This document shows positions 46,723-57,965 of a stretch of DNA of 64,000 bases, piece by piece (within the stretch, counting starts at the first letter, position 1; every line of letters starts with the position of its first letter). Location: contig JAMKCF010000016.1 of the NCBI GenBank assembly GCA_023634235.1, positions 4,087,001 to 4,151,000 of the forward strand, written 5' to 3'. The notes under the pieces were generated by a model. That model was not told the DNA's origin. It searched no databases and saw only the letters and a list, made by a program, of their open reading frames with translations. The DNA comes from Pisaster brevispinus (Eukaryota; Echinodermata; Asteroidea; Forcipulatida; Asteriidae). Position numbers and translations under genes: made by a program.

Positions 46723-47897
46723 GTGAGTACATACATGTATATTTTAAAAGAAATGCACAATCATTAACATTAGAAGGAAGGGTTTTATTGTTGAAACTGG
46801 CCTTGAAAACCTAGAAAAAATGCGGACAAAAATACTTTCTTCAACATTTTTGAAAACTGGGTCAGGGCTCAGGGGAACCAAAGTTCTTTTTTTTTTCAAG
46901 TGTGTACTGTCCTAAAAACGTGATCCAGCTAGACCTTTTCCTTCCTGATCAATCACACATTTTGAATGTCAAAAAGATATACTCTTTGTACCGTTGTGTT
47001 GCTTACAGTTCATGTAATATTTTACTTATGTATTTACAATCACTATCCTTATTTTTTTAATTATTTTTTTTAAAGTATTGTTGTATTATTGTTGTGGTTA
47101 CATTCCAAATCCCAAATAATCTGTGCATGCATTTTCTGGACGGCACCATTCCCATCAAACAACATCAGATAGCAATCAAACGTGGAATACACATAGACCT
47201 TAGAGTTTGTGCCTTCTGACGTCATCTTGACACCGGTCTTAATGTGTTATGACGTCATATTAAGTTGCATTATTTTATTGTCTAGATCTACGTATAAGTA
47301 CACGTTTGACTGAGTTAAACATTGGTAAACATATATACAGAGACATGTCTAAGGTAACACAAATAACATGAAGTCATGGTGAAATTATTACATGGTTTGT
47401 TAATAACTTTTAACAAATTTGCCACTAAATTTATATCTTTTAACGAAACATGCTACAATCAGGCTTGGTAGAGCATACATGCACTGACTAGAATAAAGAT
47501 TTTTTTTTTTAAAGTCAGATATCTACAAAAGTACAAGTCCGATTGAGTTGGATCTTGGTGTGTTCATAGTTACGAAGGTGTTATAGGTGAAAATTGATAT
47601 GAAGTCATGATAACGTCACCATGTGTCTTGGGACGTCATATTAAGAATGCACTTGCCGAAGTCAAACTGATTGAGCTGGGTGTTGATATGTTTGTAGAAA
47701 GGGATGCGTTATAATATGAAGTCATACATGTGTTGTCGGAACAGCTGATAATAAAAACAAATATAAATCTCTCTTTTTTTATCAACAGCCCCCGCACACT
47801 TTTTGGAAGATTTTCTAGAATCATACTTTAATTGTACATTGTATACATTATACAATAACAAAATACTGCTAAGTGTTAAAACATTGATTTCGTGCAG
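46723..47897 (+). other. L6 first intron
   Basis: It contains sequence shared with the L4 upstream region (47190-47530 with 28620-28980) and a short piece of the Penelope-like relic (47540-47720). GTCGGAACAGCT near 47737 is the half-palindrome found at 55088-55250. No coding sequence is seen. Confidence 0.6.
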
Positions 47898-47911
47898 ATT
47901 TTCCCTGAAAA

Positions 47912-50561
47912 ATGGCCGCCAAGCTGTTCCTTGCTCTTATGGCTCTCGCCGTCATGATTGCCTTCGTCATGGCCGATGAGGAGGAGGAGTATTCACCAGA
48001 CGGCTTGGAGTTTTTCAAGAGAGGAAAGCAATTGAACCAAGGTGGTCAAGCAAGGATGGGACCATTGAAACGAGCTGGTGCTGACGGTAAGTGATATGAG
48101 GGTATTTTATAGTAACATATTAGTCCACAGTTCACAATAAACTATTTTCTAAAAATCACTAACAAAGTTATTACAGACTTAACTTGAACGATGAAATCAA
48201 GTGTCTTTATGTTTTATGTTTATATAGCAAGACAAAAACAGTCATTCACTTTCAAGAACGTAATAACTGCTTTCAAAACAATATTTTGTTTTGATGGCTC
48301 ATCCACCAGTTTAGCAAAGAAAACAAATCAATTAAGGAGCACCTTGCCCCCCAAAAAACATTTTACCAGGCACGGGTTCCTTGGCAGCTTGCCACACACA
48401 AGAGGGGCAGCTTGCCCAGCCTCCACAAAACATAAAACAACACAGCATAATCACAAAATGGCATAAGCACACAATGCTTAAATGCTTGACATAGACAACA
48501 AAGGGGGCAGCTTGCCCAGCCTCTGTACAACAATAACGCAACGGTGTTTTTTATACTTCAATATAATAACACAAATGCCTACAAGACTTAAAGTGATTCC
48601 ACCGCAGGTACCCCCGTGCGGTTGGGGTACATAAATCAGCCCAACCTGAACTAGAGGGTGCTGCCAGTGTTACCAAATTAAACAATACAACCTTAACATG
48701 TTTACACTAACCCCCATTTTTATTTGTTTGACCCCAGAAAATAATGCCACCGTAAAATAAACAGCTTAGCAATAACCCACAAGAATATAACTATAGCCGG
48801 TGTGGTGGGAACGCACAGCCCGGTTAAGTTTATAAAAAAACATCAATTTTGCAACCATCAGCATATTAATATACAAAGGAATATGAAACGACTCTACTGC
48901 TGGTACATGCAGTTGTAGCACATAAAATAGACCCAGAGGAACTAGAGACAGCTCTAAGTATTGAGTTATAAAAGAAGTAACGAACAACATCAGGAAAACC
49001 ACTGGGTTTGAGAAGGCATATGGTAGGGGTGGTGGTGGGTTTCAAAATCGTGTGTTAACCAGCAATGAAAGCTGTACCGAGTATGAGTCTTCCCACCTTT
49101 GCGCGAAGTTAACTGCAAGTTTTGCTTGATCCACATTCCAACCTTTTTGGTTCAAGATCCACACAAGCAATTTGCGTAAAGGTCAGCCCTGCAGTCCGGA
49201 ACAAGGGCAGCTAGCCTTCTTGGCTTATGCCCTACTCAGGGATCGTCGACAAGGCTTGTTTAAAGAAGTAAGGCTAAGCCTTGAAGAGGGCATCACGGCT
49301 GAGCTGACTTGGGGTCTTTGCCAAATAAAGAATCTGATTGTTTATGGGGTAAAATGTATTAATCCATGTCATAACAACTAATCCAAGTATGCACAATGTA
49401 TTTCTACGATAAATATGTGCAATGTGTCAGAGATTGCCGCACTTAAATAAGCTACAGTTTCCAATGAAGGACAGTAAAAACGTTGTTGTAAAACGTAAAA
49501 GTCAATGAATTTCACTTGCAACAATTTCTGTCCCGTTGCCTGCGTGGTAAATACAATTGCGGTGCGTTGCGCTACTTCTGCATGCATTAAATTTGATCAG
49601 GCCTCTGTGTTACCTAATGGTATGATAAATATTAAATCTTTTCGAAACCCGAGATTTCAATTGCTAAATATTATGAGGTCACCACCTGTTACCAGCACCC
49701 TCTATAAATGTGTGTTAACTCTATACCAAAAGGTGATTTTTTTTTAACTTTCAGGGTTTTCGTTCGAAGGCATTGCATGGCGACAACTATTGTTACATAA
49801 ATGTAGCTTACAACCAAAACTTAGTTTGAGAAACATACGTTATCATCGTAGTGACGTCGTCAGATGTGCAATTACATTAATTCAAACAGTTTTGTTCTAC
49901 GAGTCATATATCCCGAATCGCGAGTTAAAATTATTGTGCCGTTTTGTAGCTTTGCACACAAGTTTGTTTACAAACATTACTCACGTTGACATTAACTTCC
50001 GTCACAAACAGGAAGCTATAAAATAAAAATAAATCACATCTCCTGAACCACATGCCAAAAAGTCATATTCTTTGTGTCGTCCTGTAACATTTGACATAGT
50101 TAACAGTTTATTCCAGAACATGACCCCAGGAACAGGAAGTTCAAATTTAACAAATCACATCTCTAGATTAACATGTCACAAAGTCTGAACTGTTGTATTG
50201 TCTGCATTGAAATGTTATTATAAAACATGACCCCATTTTTGCCTTTCCTTCCGGTTCAAACAGGAAGCTCTAAAACGACAAATCTTACCTCTTACCTATC
50301 ATTTTAGTACAATTAGTAATTTAACGTGTTGGACCAAACTTATCAATGCATTTGACTTGTTACTGTCAGTATTAAATCATGAAAATTTCTCTTTTTGTTC
50401 CATCAAATGAAATCCTTCAATGATTGTTCTTAAGAACACTTGATTTCAAGTTATTGTTGAAATCGTGTATTTAAAATGTTCACACTTTTAATTTTTCAGG
50501 GTGTTACCGTGCAGCTGATGGAAAGATCTGCTTGGTGTGGTCCAGCCAGATTACGTTTTAG
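47912..50561 (+). CDS. L6: complete small secreted-precursor gene, disulfide-loop form
   Basis: Coding exon 1 is 47912-48086 (exon starts 47898 after acceptor TTTCGTGCAG; donor GTAAGT at 48087) and coding exon 2 is 50500-50561 (acceptor ATTTTTCAG, stop TAG 50559-50561), joined in phase 1. The 78-residue product has a signal peptide 1-21 (MAAKLFLALMALAVMIAFVM then A), an acidic spacer DEEEEYSPDGLEFF, dibasic KR at 36-37, a basic linker GKQLNQGGQARMGPL, KR at 53-54, and a 24-residue C-terminal peptide. That peptide has Cys60 and Cys69 (C-x8-C) and ends with LVW then SSQITF. The layout is that of a secreted prohormone or defence-peptide precursor cut at KR sites. It has its own TATA promoter and a polyA signal at 51132. 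C-x8-C spacing also occurs in melanin-concentrating-hormone-type peptides, but other sequence does not match, so I do not assign it. The function is unknown. Confidence 0.75.
48087..50499 (+). repeat. L6 second intron
   Basis: It carries the GGCAGCTTGCC palindromic repeats (about 48382-48420 and 48507-48525), the stretch antisense-homologous to 10687-11007 (about 48850-49080), and two or three GGAAG repeats (about 49995, 50130, 50250). The SINE found in L3 and L4 is absent. Confidence 0.6.
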
Positions 50562-51131
50562 AGTTTGCTTCCTTCTGTTAGTTTATCTCTCAAGAACCAT
50601 CCACCTAAAGAGACGTTGTGTACCGCATTTGTACAAGAGAGTGTTACCATAAGCACACAAACCATAACTTGTTTTTAACTGAAACTACGTCACTGCAACG
50701 TCATTATACGATCTTTGAAATAACATGCCATTCTCCGCAGCAAATAAGAAAGTAATTCAAAGCCGTGCATGGGTGTTTAGTTCATTATAAAGTGTTTAAC
50801 AAAATTGAAATACTGTCCTATAATTCATCTGTTTTGAATAATTAGATCTGCCAAGAGTACGCGTCTATCCAAACTTTTGTGTGTACGTAATGTTCATAGC
50901 TAACAAATGACGCATTCAGAGGATTTGGAAGTATTTTAACAAAATAATGTGTACAATCACTAAACGAAAGACTCCAGCGCCAATATTACGACTATCATAA
51001 GAACAATGCTTGTACTACTATGACATAATGGCATGTTTTAATTACAAAAACTGAAAACTGAAAGAGGTATAGATTCTAAAAATTACCAGAATTAAACATA
51101 ACACATGTTGTCTTAGTTTTGATTGGTTCGG

Positions 51132-51137
51132 AATAAA
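51132..51137 (+). other. Polyadenylation signal of L6
   Basis: AATAAA in GGTTCGGAATAAAGTTACTT, about 570 nt after the L6 stop, matching the other units. Confidence 0.65.
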
Positions 51138-51194
51138 GTTACTTTTAAAAGCATGGAGAACTACTTGTCTCGTGTTTTTTTATATTTTTATTAA

Positions 51195-51463
51195 CAAGTG
51201 GTTTAGTGAAAGTCATTACATTCTAAAAACACCAGAGCCAGAATAGACCCGGATTGCAGGTCCCAAGGAGACTGACCCAGAGACTAGCTTGAACCATTTC
51301 TGGGTCGATTTGACGCAAATCAAAGGTCGTACTAGCCTATAAACTCTTCAGGCCTTACGGACTCTGGAATCCGGGTCAAATTTTTCCCCGAGAGTTTGTG
51401 TGTGCATGACAGCATAACAGGTTAAAGCAATATTTATGTGGAGTTTTGTTGATTGATTACTTA

Positions 51464-51509
<46 letters not shown>

Positions 51510-51740
51510 GCAAATTGGCCTGTGCAATTGAAACAAGGAGTACTTTGGAGTCCAGGAAGGAATGATCAAACTAGAAAAAATCGTCTGGTAATTTGTGTGT
51601 CGTTTACTTTGACGTCAGATCAAAAATGCAATCTTTCCGAACCTTAGTTAGTAACAAATGATAGCAAAGAAACTAGTCTTTCGAAAATAAATGAATAAGT
51701 AGGTCAGACCCCAAGAGAACTGGAATTTGAATTTGGGTCA
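51195..51740. other. L6 3' flank with a GATT simple repeat
   Basis: Shared 3' flank of all units, interrupted by a (GATT)n run at 51464-51508. No gene is seen. Confidence 0.7.
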
Positions 51741-51749
51741 ATTCAGACC

Positions 51750-54638
51750 ATATTCTTGGTCCAAGACGTCACTATCTCATACTCGTAACGTAACGTGATA
51801 ACCCTACAGAGGGCGCGCTTTTCTTATTGAATTCATTTCGGTTGACGACTGTCTGTAGTAACGTCTTGGATATCTTGTTTAAGAAGGCGTGGTCAAGTTA
51901 TTATCATGAAGCATCAAGTCATGTTTTATTCATATTAGTGACTAAAATGACAAGCTTGCAAGAAAAGCAAGATATGAAAGGTCACGAGGTCGTCCACACG
52001 ATCGAGCATGACTGTATGCAGTATGCACGCGCACTCACGTTTTGATTGACCATGACTTCTTCACCGCTATCAACGCACTAAGCAAGTGATTCTGAAATTA
52101 TTCAAGCTAAATTATATGCTTGCAGTCGGTTAGGTTTATCGGTTGGTCATTGTTTAATGAACGTTTGAATCGTGTAAATTGTCGATGTCAACCATGTAAT
52201 TTTAGAAAAGATTATCTTTGCATCTGAACTACAGTACTTATCATTCTACCATTCGACATGCCCTGAAAATAAACTATTGGCAATAACAATTCTACTTTGT
52301 TTACTTTTACCTTTCTTTGCAACTACACGAATGTAATGAGGACTTTTGTAATTTTCTGAAGCGGGATAATTTACTGCATCTTTTATATGTAGGCGTAATT
52401 CACAATGAAAGAGGGGTGAACTCAAGACTGTTTGGATCATGTTCGTAAGACAATCGCTCCAACATGCTAATTTCAACAGTATTTTATAAGTTGCTGCATA
52501 TATTAATGAGCGTTTCAAATACTGGGCGCCAGTGTCGTTGTGTGAGTGTTTTGCTCTTTGCGGTTTTGACTGGCTTTTCAAATACCGCGCGCCCTGTGCA
52601 ATAGGCCCATATGCAGTTTCTCTATTGCAAGGTCAACGTGCATAAATAAATGTAATACAATTTTAGCCAGCCTATTTTTATTAACGTACATGTGCATGTG
52701 AGTGGAAATCTATGTTCAACAATGCGTTATCGTTTGTAGGGCCACTCCTTCATTCCTTCTCTGTTCCTGTAAACCTTCAACAAACAAAGACTAAGTTACA
52801 GGCACTAGACCATTTGGTATTGTCAAAGACCAGTATTCTCACTTGGCGTATCTGAACATATGCATCAAATAACAAATCTGTGAAAATTTGGGCTCAATGA
52901 TGGTCATCGAAGTTGCTAGAAAATAATGAAGGAAAAAACACCCTTGTTGCACAATGTGTGTGCTTTCAGATGCCTGAAAAGGCTTCAGGCCTGAAGTCTT
53001 TCTCAGATTCAAATACTTTAGTGTGAAATTACCCCTTTCTCAAAAACTACGTTACTCCAGAGGGAGTCGTTTCTCACAATGTTTTATACTATCAACAGCT
53101 CTCCTTTGCTCGTTACCAAGTAAGTTTTTATGTTAATATATTTTGAGTAGTGTCCAGTGCCTTTAAATATTATTATAAACAAAAGGTAAGCACTTTCTAT
53201 GGTGGCCCTGAAGGGACATCGCATATCGCAAACGTGTGCGCTTACGTATGCGATGTCGCGAAATAAATCGCGAATATGTGCGCACACGTATGCAATGTCG
53301 TGAAACAATTCGCGAATATGTGCGCACACGTATGCAATGTCGTGAAACAATTCGCGAATATGTGCGCACACGTGTGCAATGTCGTGAAACAATTCGCGAA
53401 TAATTATGTGCGCACACGTTTGCGAATTTATTTGCAATGTCGTGAATTTTATTGCATACCTTGTCGCATACCATTCAATAAAATTCCTAATGAACTGGGG
53501 AGTTGTAGCAGCTAGTCTGGGATCGAGACGTATAAATAGGGTCTGACTATTTACCTTCGAGCGCACTCTGTTCCTCACGCTTTTCTAATAAGTGAATAAC
53601 TATTATACTAACCATTGTACCGGTGCTCATTTTAGTGAGAATAGTCCGACGATTGTTTGCATGGACCTTTTGTTTTGTGATATGATGCTGTACCATCACC
53701 ATGTGGCTGGCCGGCTAGGCATGGCCACACTAAAATGTACCTGCCTGGTACCCAAGCTCCTGCCTTGAAGTATCTTTGGTATACAAGATGGGACCGGGCC
53801 ACTTGCGTACTCCCTAGGTTACTAACAAATTGCCCGCAAAATGACGCCACCCCAAAGGTATGCGACAAGGTATGCAATAAAATTCACGACATTGCAAATG
53901 AATTCGCAAACGTGTGCGCACATATTCGCGAATTGTTTCACGACATTGCACACGTGTGCGCACATATTCGCGAATTGTTTCACGACATTGCATACGTGTG
54001 CGCACATATTCGCGAATTGTTTCACGACATTGCATACGTGTGCGCACATATTCGCGAATTGCTTCACGACATTGCATACGTGTGCGCACATATTCGCGAA
54101 TTGTTTCACGACATTGCATACGTGTGCGCACATATTCGCGATAAATTTCGCGACATCACATACGTATGCGCACACGTTTGCGATATGCGATGTCCCTTCA
54201 GGGCCACCATAACTTTCAGAATAATCTAGAGAATGTTTAAGTCCAAACCCTAACCCATTGTCAAGCTCTTTTCAGAATGCATTTTATTCACTTTATAATA
54301 ATTCCTCGCGAGAAGGTACTTTACGCCAAAACACCATTCACAACAATCCCATAGCGACCTAGCTTTTACAAACACATGGCGAATCATGAATAATTCACGA
54401 AAAGGTGCAAACTCGATCGTTGATTGGCTTCCCCGGAAAGTCGGGGGAAAAACAAAGAAACACTTAAGCACCCTCATACAAGATGTCCAAGACCTTCGCG
54501 CAAGCTGGAAATCGAACCGAGAATAGTGACGCCCTCTGTTGTTTGAATTGATCCATTTCGGTGCGAGCTACCAACGATGGATAGTGGACTCATTCTGTTG
54601 TTGGAATTGATCCATGCGAAGGTCTTGGAACCAAGACT
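51750..54638. mobile_element. 2.9-kb insertion with 9-bp target duplication and short inverted ends
   Basis: The insertion is flanked by ATTCAGACC at 51741-51749 and again at 54639-54647. The paralogous flanks at 33771 and, inverted, near 7275 are uninterrupted (GGGTCAATTCAGACCC on the complement of the latter). The inverted ends are ATATTCTTGGTCCAAGACG on the left and, on the complement of the right end, AGTCTTGGTTCCAAGACC. It encodes no recognisable transposase; frames at 51827-52045 and 52246-52581 are short and featureless. A 9-bp duplication is typical of Mutator-type elements among others, but the superfamily is unproven. It contains the foldback element at 53198-54211. Confidence 0.8.
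53198..54211. mobile_element. Foldback element with long inverted arms made of 42-bp repeats
   Basis: Two arms of roughly 280 and 360 bp (53198-53480 and about 53855-54211) are inverted copies. Both end in TATGGTGGCCCTGAAGGGAC at the outside and GGTATGCGACAAGGTATGC at the inside. Each arm contains tandem 42-bp units with TGCGCACATATTCGCGAATT and GTTTCACGACATTGCATACG, about 3-4 units on the left and 6 on the right. The flanks carry ACTTTC at 53192-53197 and 54212-54217, a likely 6-bp target duplication. As 42 is a multiple of 3 and the unit lacks stops, every frame is open, so the repeated peptides are artefacts. The centre (53480-53855) has a TATAAATAG at about 53532. Confidence 0.85.
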
Positions 54639-54647
54639 ATTCAGACC

Positions 54648-55087
54648 CAAGAGTTTTTGACCTGTAAAGTGTATTGTCTTAAATTTTGATACGAACCAAG
54701 GAAATGAAATTGACGTCTTTTAACTTGTTAAATGTTTGAAAATTGCAAATTCAACGATAGTGGTTAACTTAACTTATCTACTAGAGCCATAGAAAAATCC
54801 TCAAAAATAAGCTCCGCTTTATAACATACTGTACATACAAAAGAAGACAATTTAAAGTTTCCCTTTCTTTGCTCTAGTTTTTATTTGTTTTGTTTCTTAT
54901 ATTAGTAATTCCTTCTCCAGAAAGTACCTTAGGACGCATTTTTGGTTTACGGCGCTAAAAAGGGTGTTTGGGTATTATGTATTAATTATAAACTAAGATT
55001 TCAACGCTGATACAAGTGACATAAAAAGACAGTCTTTGCGTGGGGAAAAACTACATTTTGTGGGAGGCTAGGGTGAATAAACTTTTG
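54648..55087. other. Continuation of the L6 3' flank
   Basis: Matches 33790-34190 directly and 6800-7260 inverted. No gene is seen; homology ends where the 55088 palindromes begin. Confidence 0.7.
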
Positions 55088-55250
55088 TAGCTGTTCCGAC
55101 TTACTGTCGGAACAGGTTTTGTTTTTGTCAAGATTTTTATTATTTTTATTATTAGCTGTTCCGACTAACTGTCGGAACAGGTTTTGTTTTTGTCGAGATT
55201 TTTATTATTAGCTGTTCCGACGAAGTGGTCGGAACAGCTATTGTTTTTGT
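55088..55250. repeat. Three tandem palindromes of GCTGTTCCGAC type
   Basis: AGCTGTTCCGAC and its complement GTCGGAACAG face each other at about 55089-55115, 55155-55181 and 55211-55238, each followed by TTTTTGT-AGATTTTTATT. The same GGAACAGCT word ends the composite repeat units near 59625 and 62490, where it is followed by a TTGTGTTTGT and a second hairpin. This looks like the terminal structure of a repeat family, present here as stacked ends. Confidence 0.75.
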
Positions 55251-56915
55251 TAAGATTTTTATTTGTTTTTATTATTATTATTATTCTTTGTATCTCAAAA
55301 GCTCATAGGTTTAACCAGGGCATTTTGTTAAAGCCAAAAGTCATACTTGGCTTAGTAAAAGAGTCAAATCCTATATCGTATTAAAGCTTAGGTTTTGAAG
55401 TTATAGAAAAGTGTAATTAGCTTAAATTAATTAATTAATTTACTTAGTTATAATGGCATGAATATTTAATTAGCCAATCTTTAGACCGCCATATCTCAAA
55501 AAGTATACGTCCGATCGTCAAACTTTTTTCGATTTTAGACTTCTGGAATACTGTAGATGTGCATCGCGGCATAAAATTACAGACGACGTCACAATGACGT
55601 CATTTATTGCACGTTTTGTATCTGTGTACAAACACACAGGATAAAGTGAAAACAAATCCGACTTCTAGACAAATAATTTTTCAATTAAGCTCAAATTTAA
55701 CGTCCTAGATTACACACACGTTTCTTAAAACAAATAAGATTTTATTGTCTTTCAGTTTAAAAGCTTCAAAACTTATTGAAACATTGTCAGTAGAAAAAAA
55801 ACCAAATTCTCAGGCAAATTTAACGCCATGGGTACTTTGCCTATGATCTGTGAGTTTATAAATAAAAACGGACTCACGCTTTAAACATTTTAAACAATTG
55901 AGGGCGCTATACGAGTTTAACGGTGCTCTTGCTTGCTTTTTTTCAACTCGATCAAGTTTTATACCCATAATGATCTGTGTTTTTGCGATTTTTGTATGTA
56001 GAGTATATTATAAAGAGTCATTCCTGCGCCGACTGACACAAGTCTACGTTCATTCACAAGAATCGAGAAGAATTTTCTTGCTCTCAGCGCAGATCTTGTT
56101 GTTATTCAGCGTGAACGTTGAAAATCGAACGCCGTGTGTTGGGACGATGTTGCCCGCGTGCCAGACTTGTCTGCGCTTGGGTACAGTTCACCGGAAAACG
56201 ATTTTTTAGGTTTCTTATGCAAAGGCATTACTTGAAGCTGAATCATGAAGGAAACAAGGCTACCCATTCGCCTGGAACCACGTTTTTAAGGTTCTTGTGC
56301 GAATGCATTACTTCGGGAAATCACTATGTAGCAAACAACAAACCTGTTGGGGGTTGCAATGAGGCTCGAATTGTAGCTGAATGGGGAAAGGTGTAGAAAA
56401 GAAAGCATACATTTTTCATGGGTGTGCATGAAGAGCCAAAATGAACAATAAAATCATATCCAATATTTACTATTTTAGCCCAACAAAAACATTCGGTATT
56501 AAAAAGACACAACATATGTTAATACAAAATTTAAATCGTCTACCCAAAATTATTATGTGCTACTAAAGCGCAATTGTGGCATGCACTGAGAGTGAGATGT
56601 TATCAGCGGAAAGCAGGCGTAGTAACAGAATAATGATTCGTTTTGAATTAATAATTCGTTTCGAATTCATAATTCTTTGATAAGAGTGGCAGTTCATGCT
56701 ACGTACTAACTTATTAACTTATACCGCATTTAATATTTTATCTCAACAAAAATAACATACACGATATTAAAAAGTTTTTTTTTTTTTACAATTATGATTT
56801 TAATACAACAGCATAGACCAATCTTTATTTACTAACTTGTGAGACCTGTGGTGTGATTGCTTTATGTACTAAATTGTGAAACCTATTCCATGATATACAG
56901 TCTTGTGTGGTTTGC
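55251..56915. repeat. Composite repeat unit 1: CRE-bearing 1.1-kb module
   Basis: About 55490-56570 is repeated at 59900-61030 and 62765-63880. Fixed parts are CCATATCTCAAAAAGTATAC, ACGACGTCACAATGACGTCA (full CRE palindrome TGACGTCA at 55595-55602), GGGCGCTATACGAGTTTAAC and GAGTCATTCCTGCGCCGACT. Frames such as 55898-56209 read YKESFLRRLTQVYVHSQESR in all copies but diverge by indels afterwards. Nothing in it matches a protein family I know. An AATTCGTTT repeat at 56635-56670 recurs at 63945-63980. Confidence 0.7.
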
Positions 56916-57965
56916 GTACTAACTTGTGAGACCTGGACCCAATTTCATGACTCTGCTTACCATAAGCAAAAAAACGACGCTTACGGAAGCAGATAATTCC
57001 GTGCTTACGTCAAGCGTATTTCAGGGGTTAGCAGAGAATTACGTCTTTTTCTTGTGTGTACTTCACGTAACTAGGTATTCTTCGCTTACACAGCTAGCGC
57101 AGAAATTCGACGCTTGCAAAATAAGCGGAGAATGTTGACCGTAAGCATGGAATTCAGCAGTAACCAGAGCCATGTAATTGGGCTCATTTGTTTAAATGAG
57201 GGATAGTTCACTTTATACGCTAAGTTGTGAGACCCAGGCCCAAATACATGGCTCTGCTTACCAAAAGCAAATAATCAACGCTTACGGCAGAGAATTCCGT
57301 GCTTACGTCAAGCGTATTTCAGGGGTTAGCAGAGAATTTTGGCTGGTGCGCGTGTGTACTTCACGTAACTAGGCATTCTTCACTTACACAATTAGCGCAA
57401 AAATTCGACGCTTCCAAAATCGGCGGAGAATGGGTGACTGTAAGCATGGATTTCTGCAGTAACCAGAGCCAAGAAATTGATTCGTTTAAATGAGGGATAG
57501 TTCACTTTATACGCTAAGTTGTGAGACCCAGGCCCAAATACATGGCTCTGCTTACCAAAAGCAAATAATCAACGCTTACGGCAGGAAGTTCCGTGCTTAC
57601 GTCAAGCGTATTTCAGGGGTTAGCAGAGAATTACGTATTTTTTCGTGTGTACTTCACTTAATTAGGCATTCTTCGCTTACACAGCTAGCGCAGAAATTCG
57701 ACGCTTGCAAAATAAGCGGAGAATGTTGACCGTAAGCATGGAATTCAGCAGTAACCAGAGCCATGTAATTGGGCTCATTTGTTTAAATGAGGGATAGTTC
57801 ACTTTATACGCTAAGTTGTGAGACCTAGGCCCAAATACATGGCTCTGCTTACCAAAAGCAAATAATCAACGCTTACGGCAGAGAATTCCGTGCTTACGTC
57901 AAGCGTATTTCAGGGGTTAGCAGAGAATTTTGGCTTGTGCGCGTGTGTACTTGACGTAACTAGGC
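56916..57965. repeat. Tandem repeat of about 300 bp, 3.5 copies
   Basis: Units begin TGTGAGACC and ATGGCTCTGCTTACC at about 56923, 57227, 57525 and 57823, each with CGTGCTTACGTCAAGCGTAT and CAGTAACCAGAGCCA (the last is truncated). Copies 2 and 4 share TTTTGGCT-GTGCGCGTGTGT, and copies 1 and 3 share TTACGT-TTTTTC, which suggests duplication of a two-unit block. Translated frames recur but contain stops in other copies. Confidence 0.9.

Noticed and set aside
52246..52581. 111-residue frame as transposase of the 2.9-kb insertion
   Set aside because: No DDE/DDD pattern, zinc finger or helix-turn-helix is visible, and it is far too short for a transposase.
53084..54229. Long open frames with 14-residue repeats (FHDIAYVCAHIREL and others) on both strands
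   Set aside because: The 42-bp DNA repeat is a multiple of three and has no stops, so all frames are open. The frames run in both directions through a palindromic element and have no start, domain or conservation of their own.
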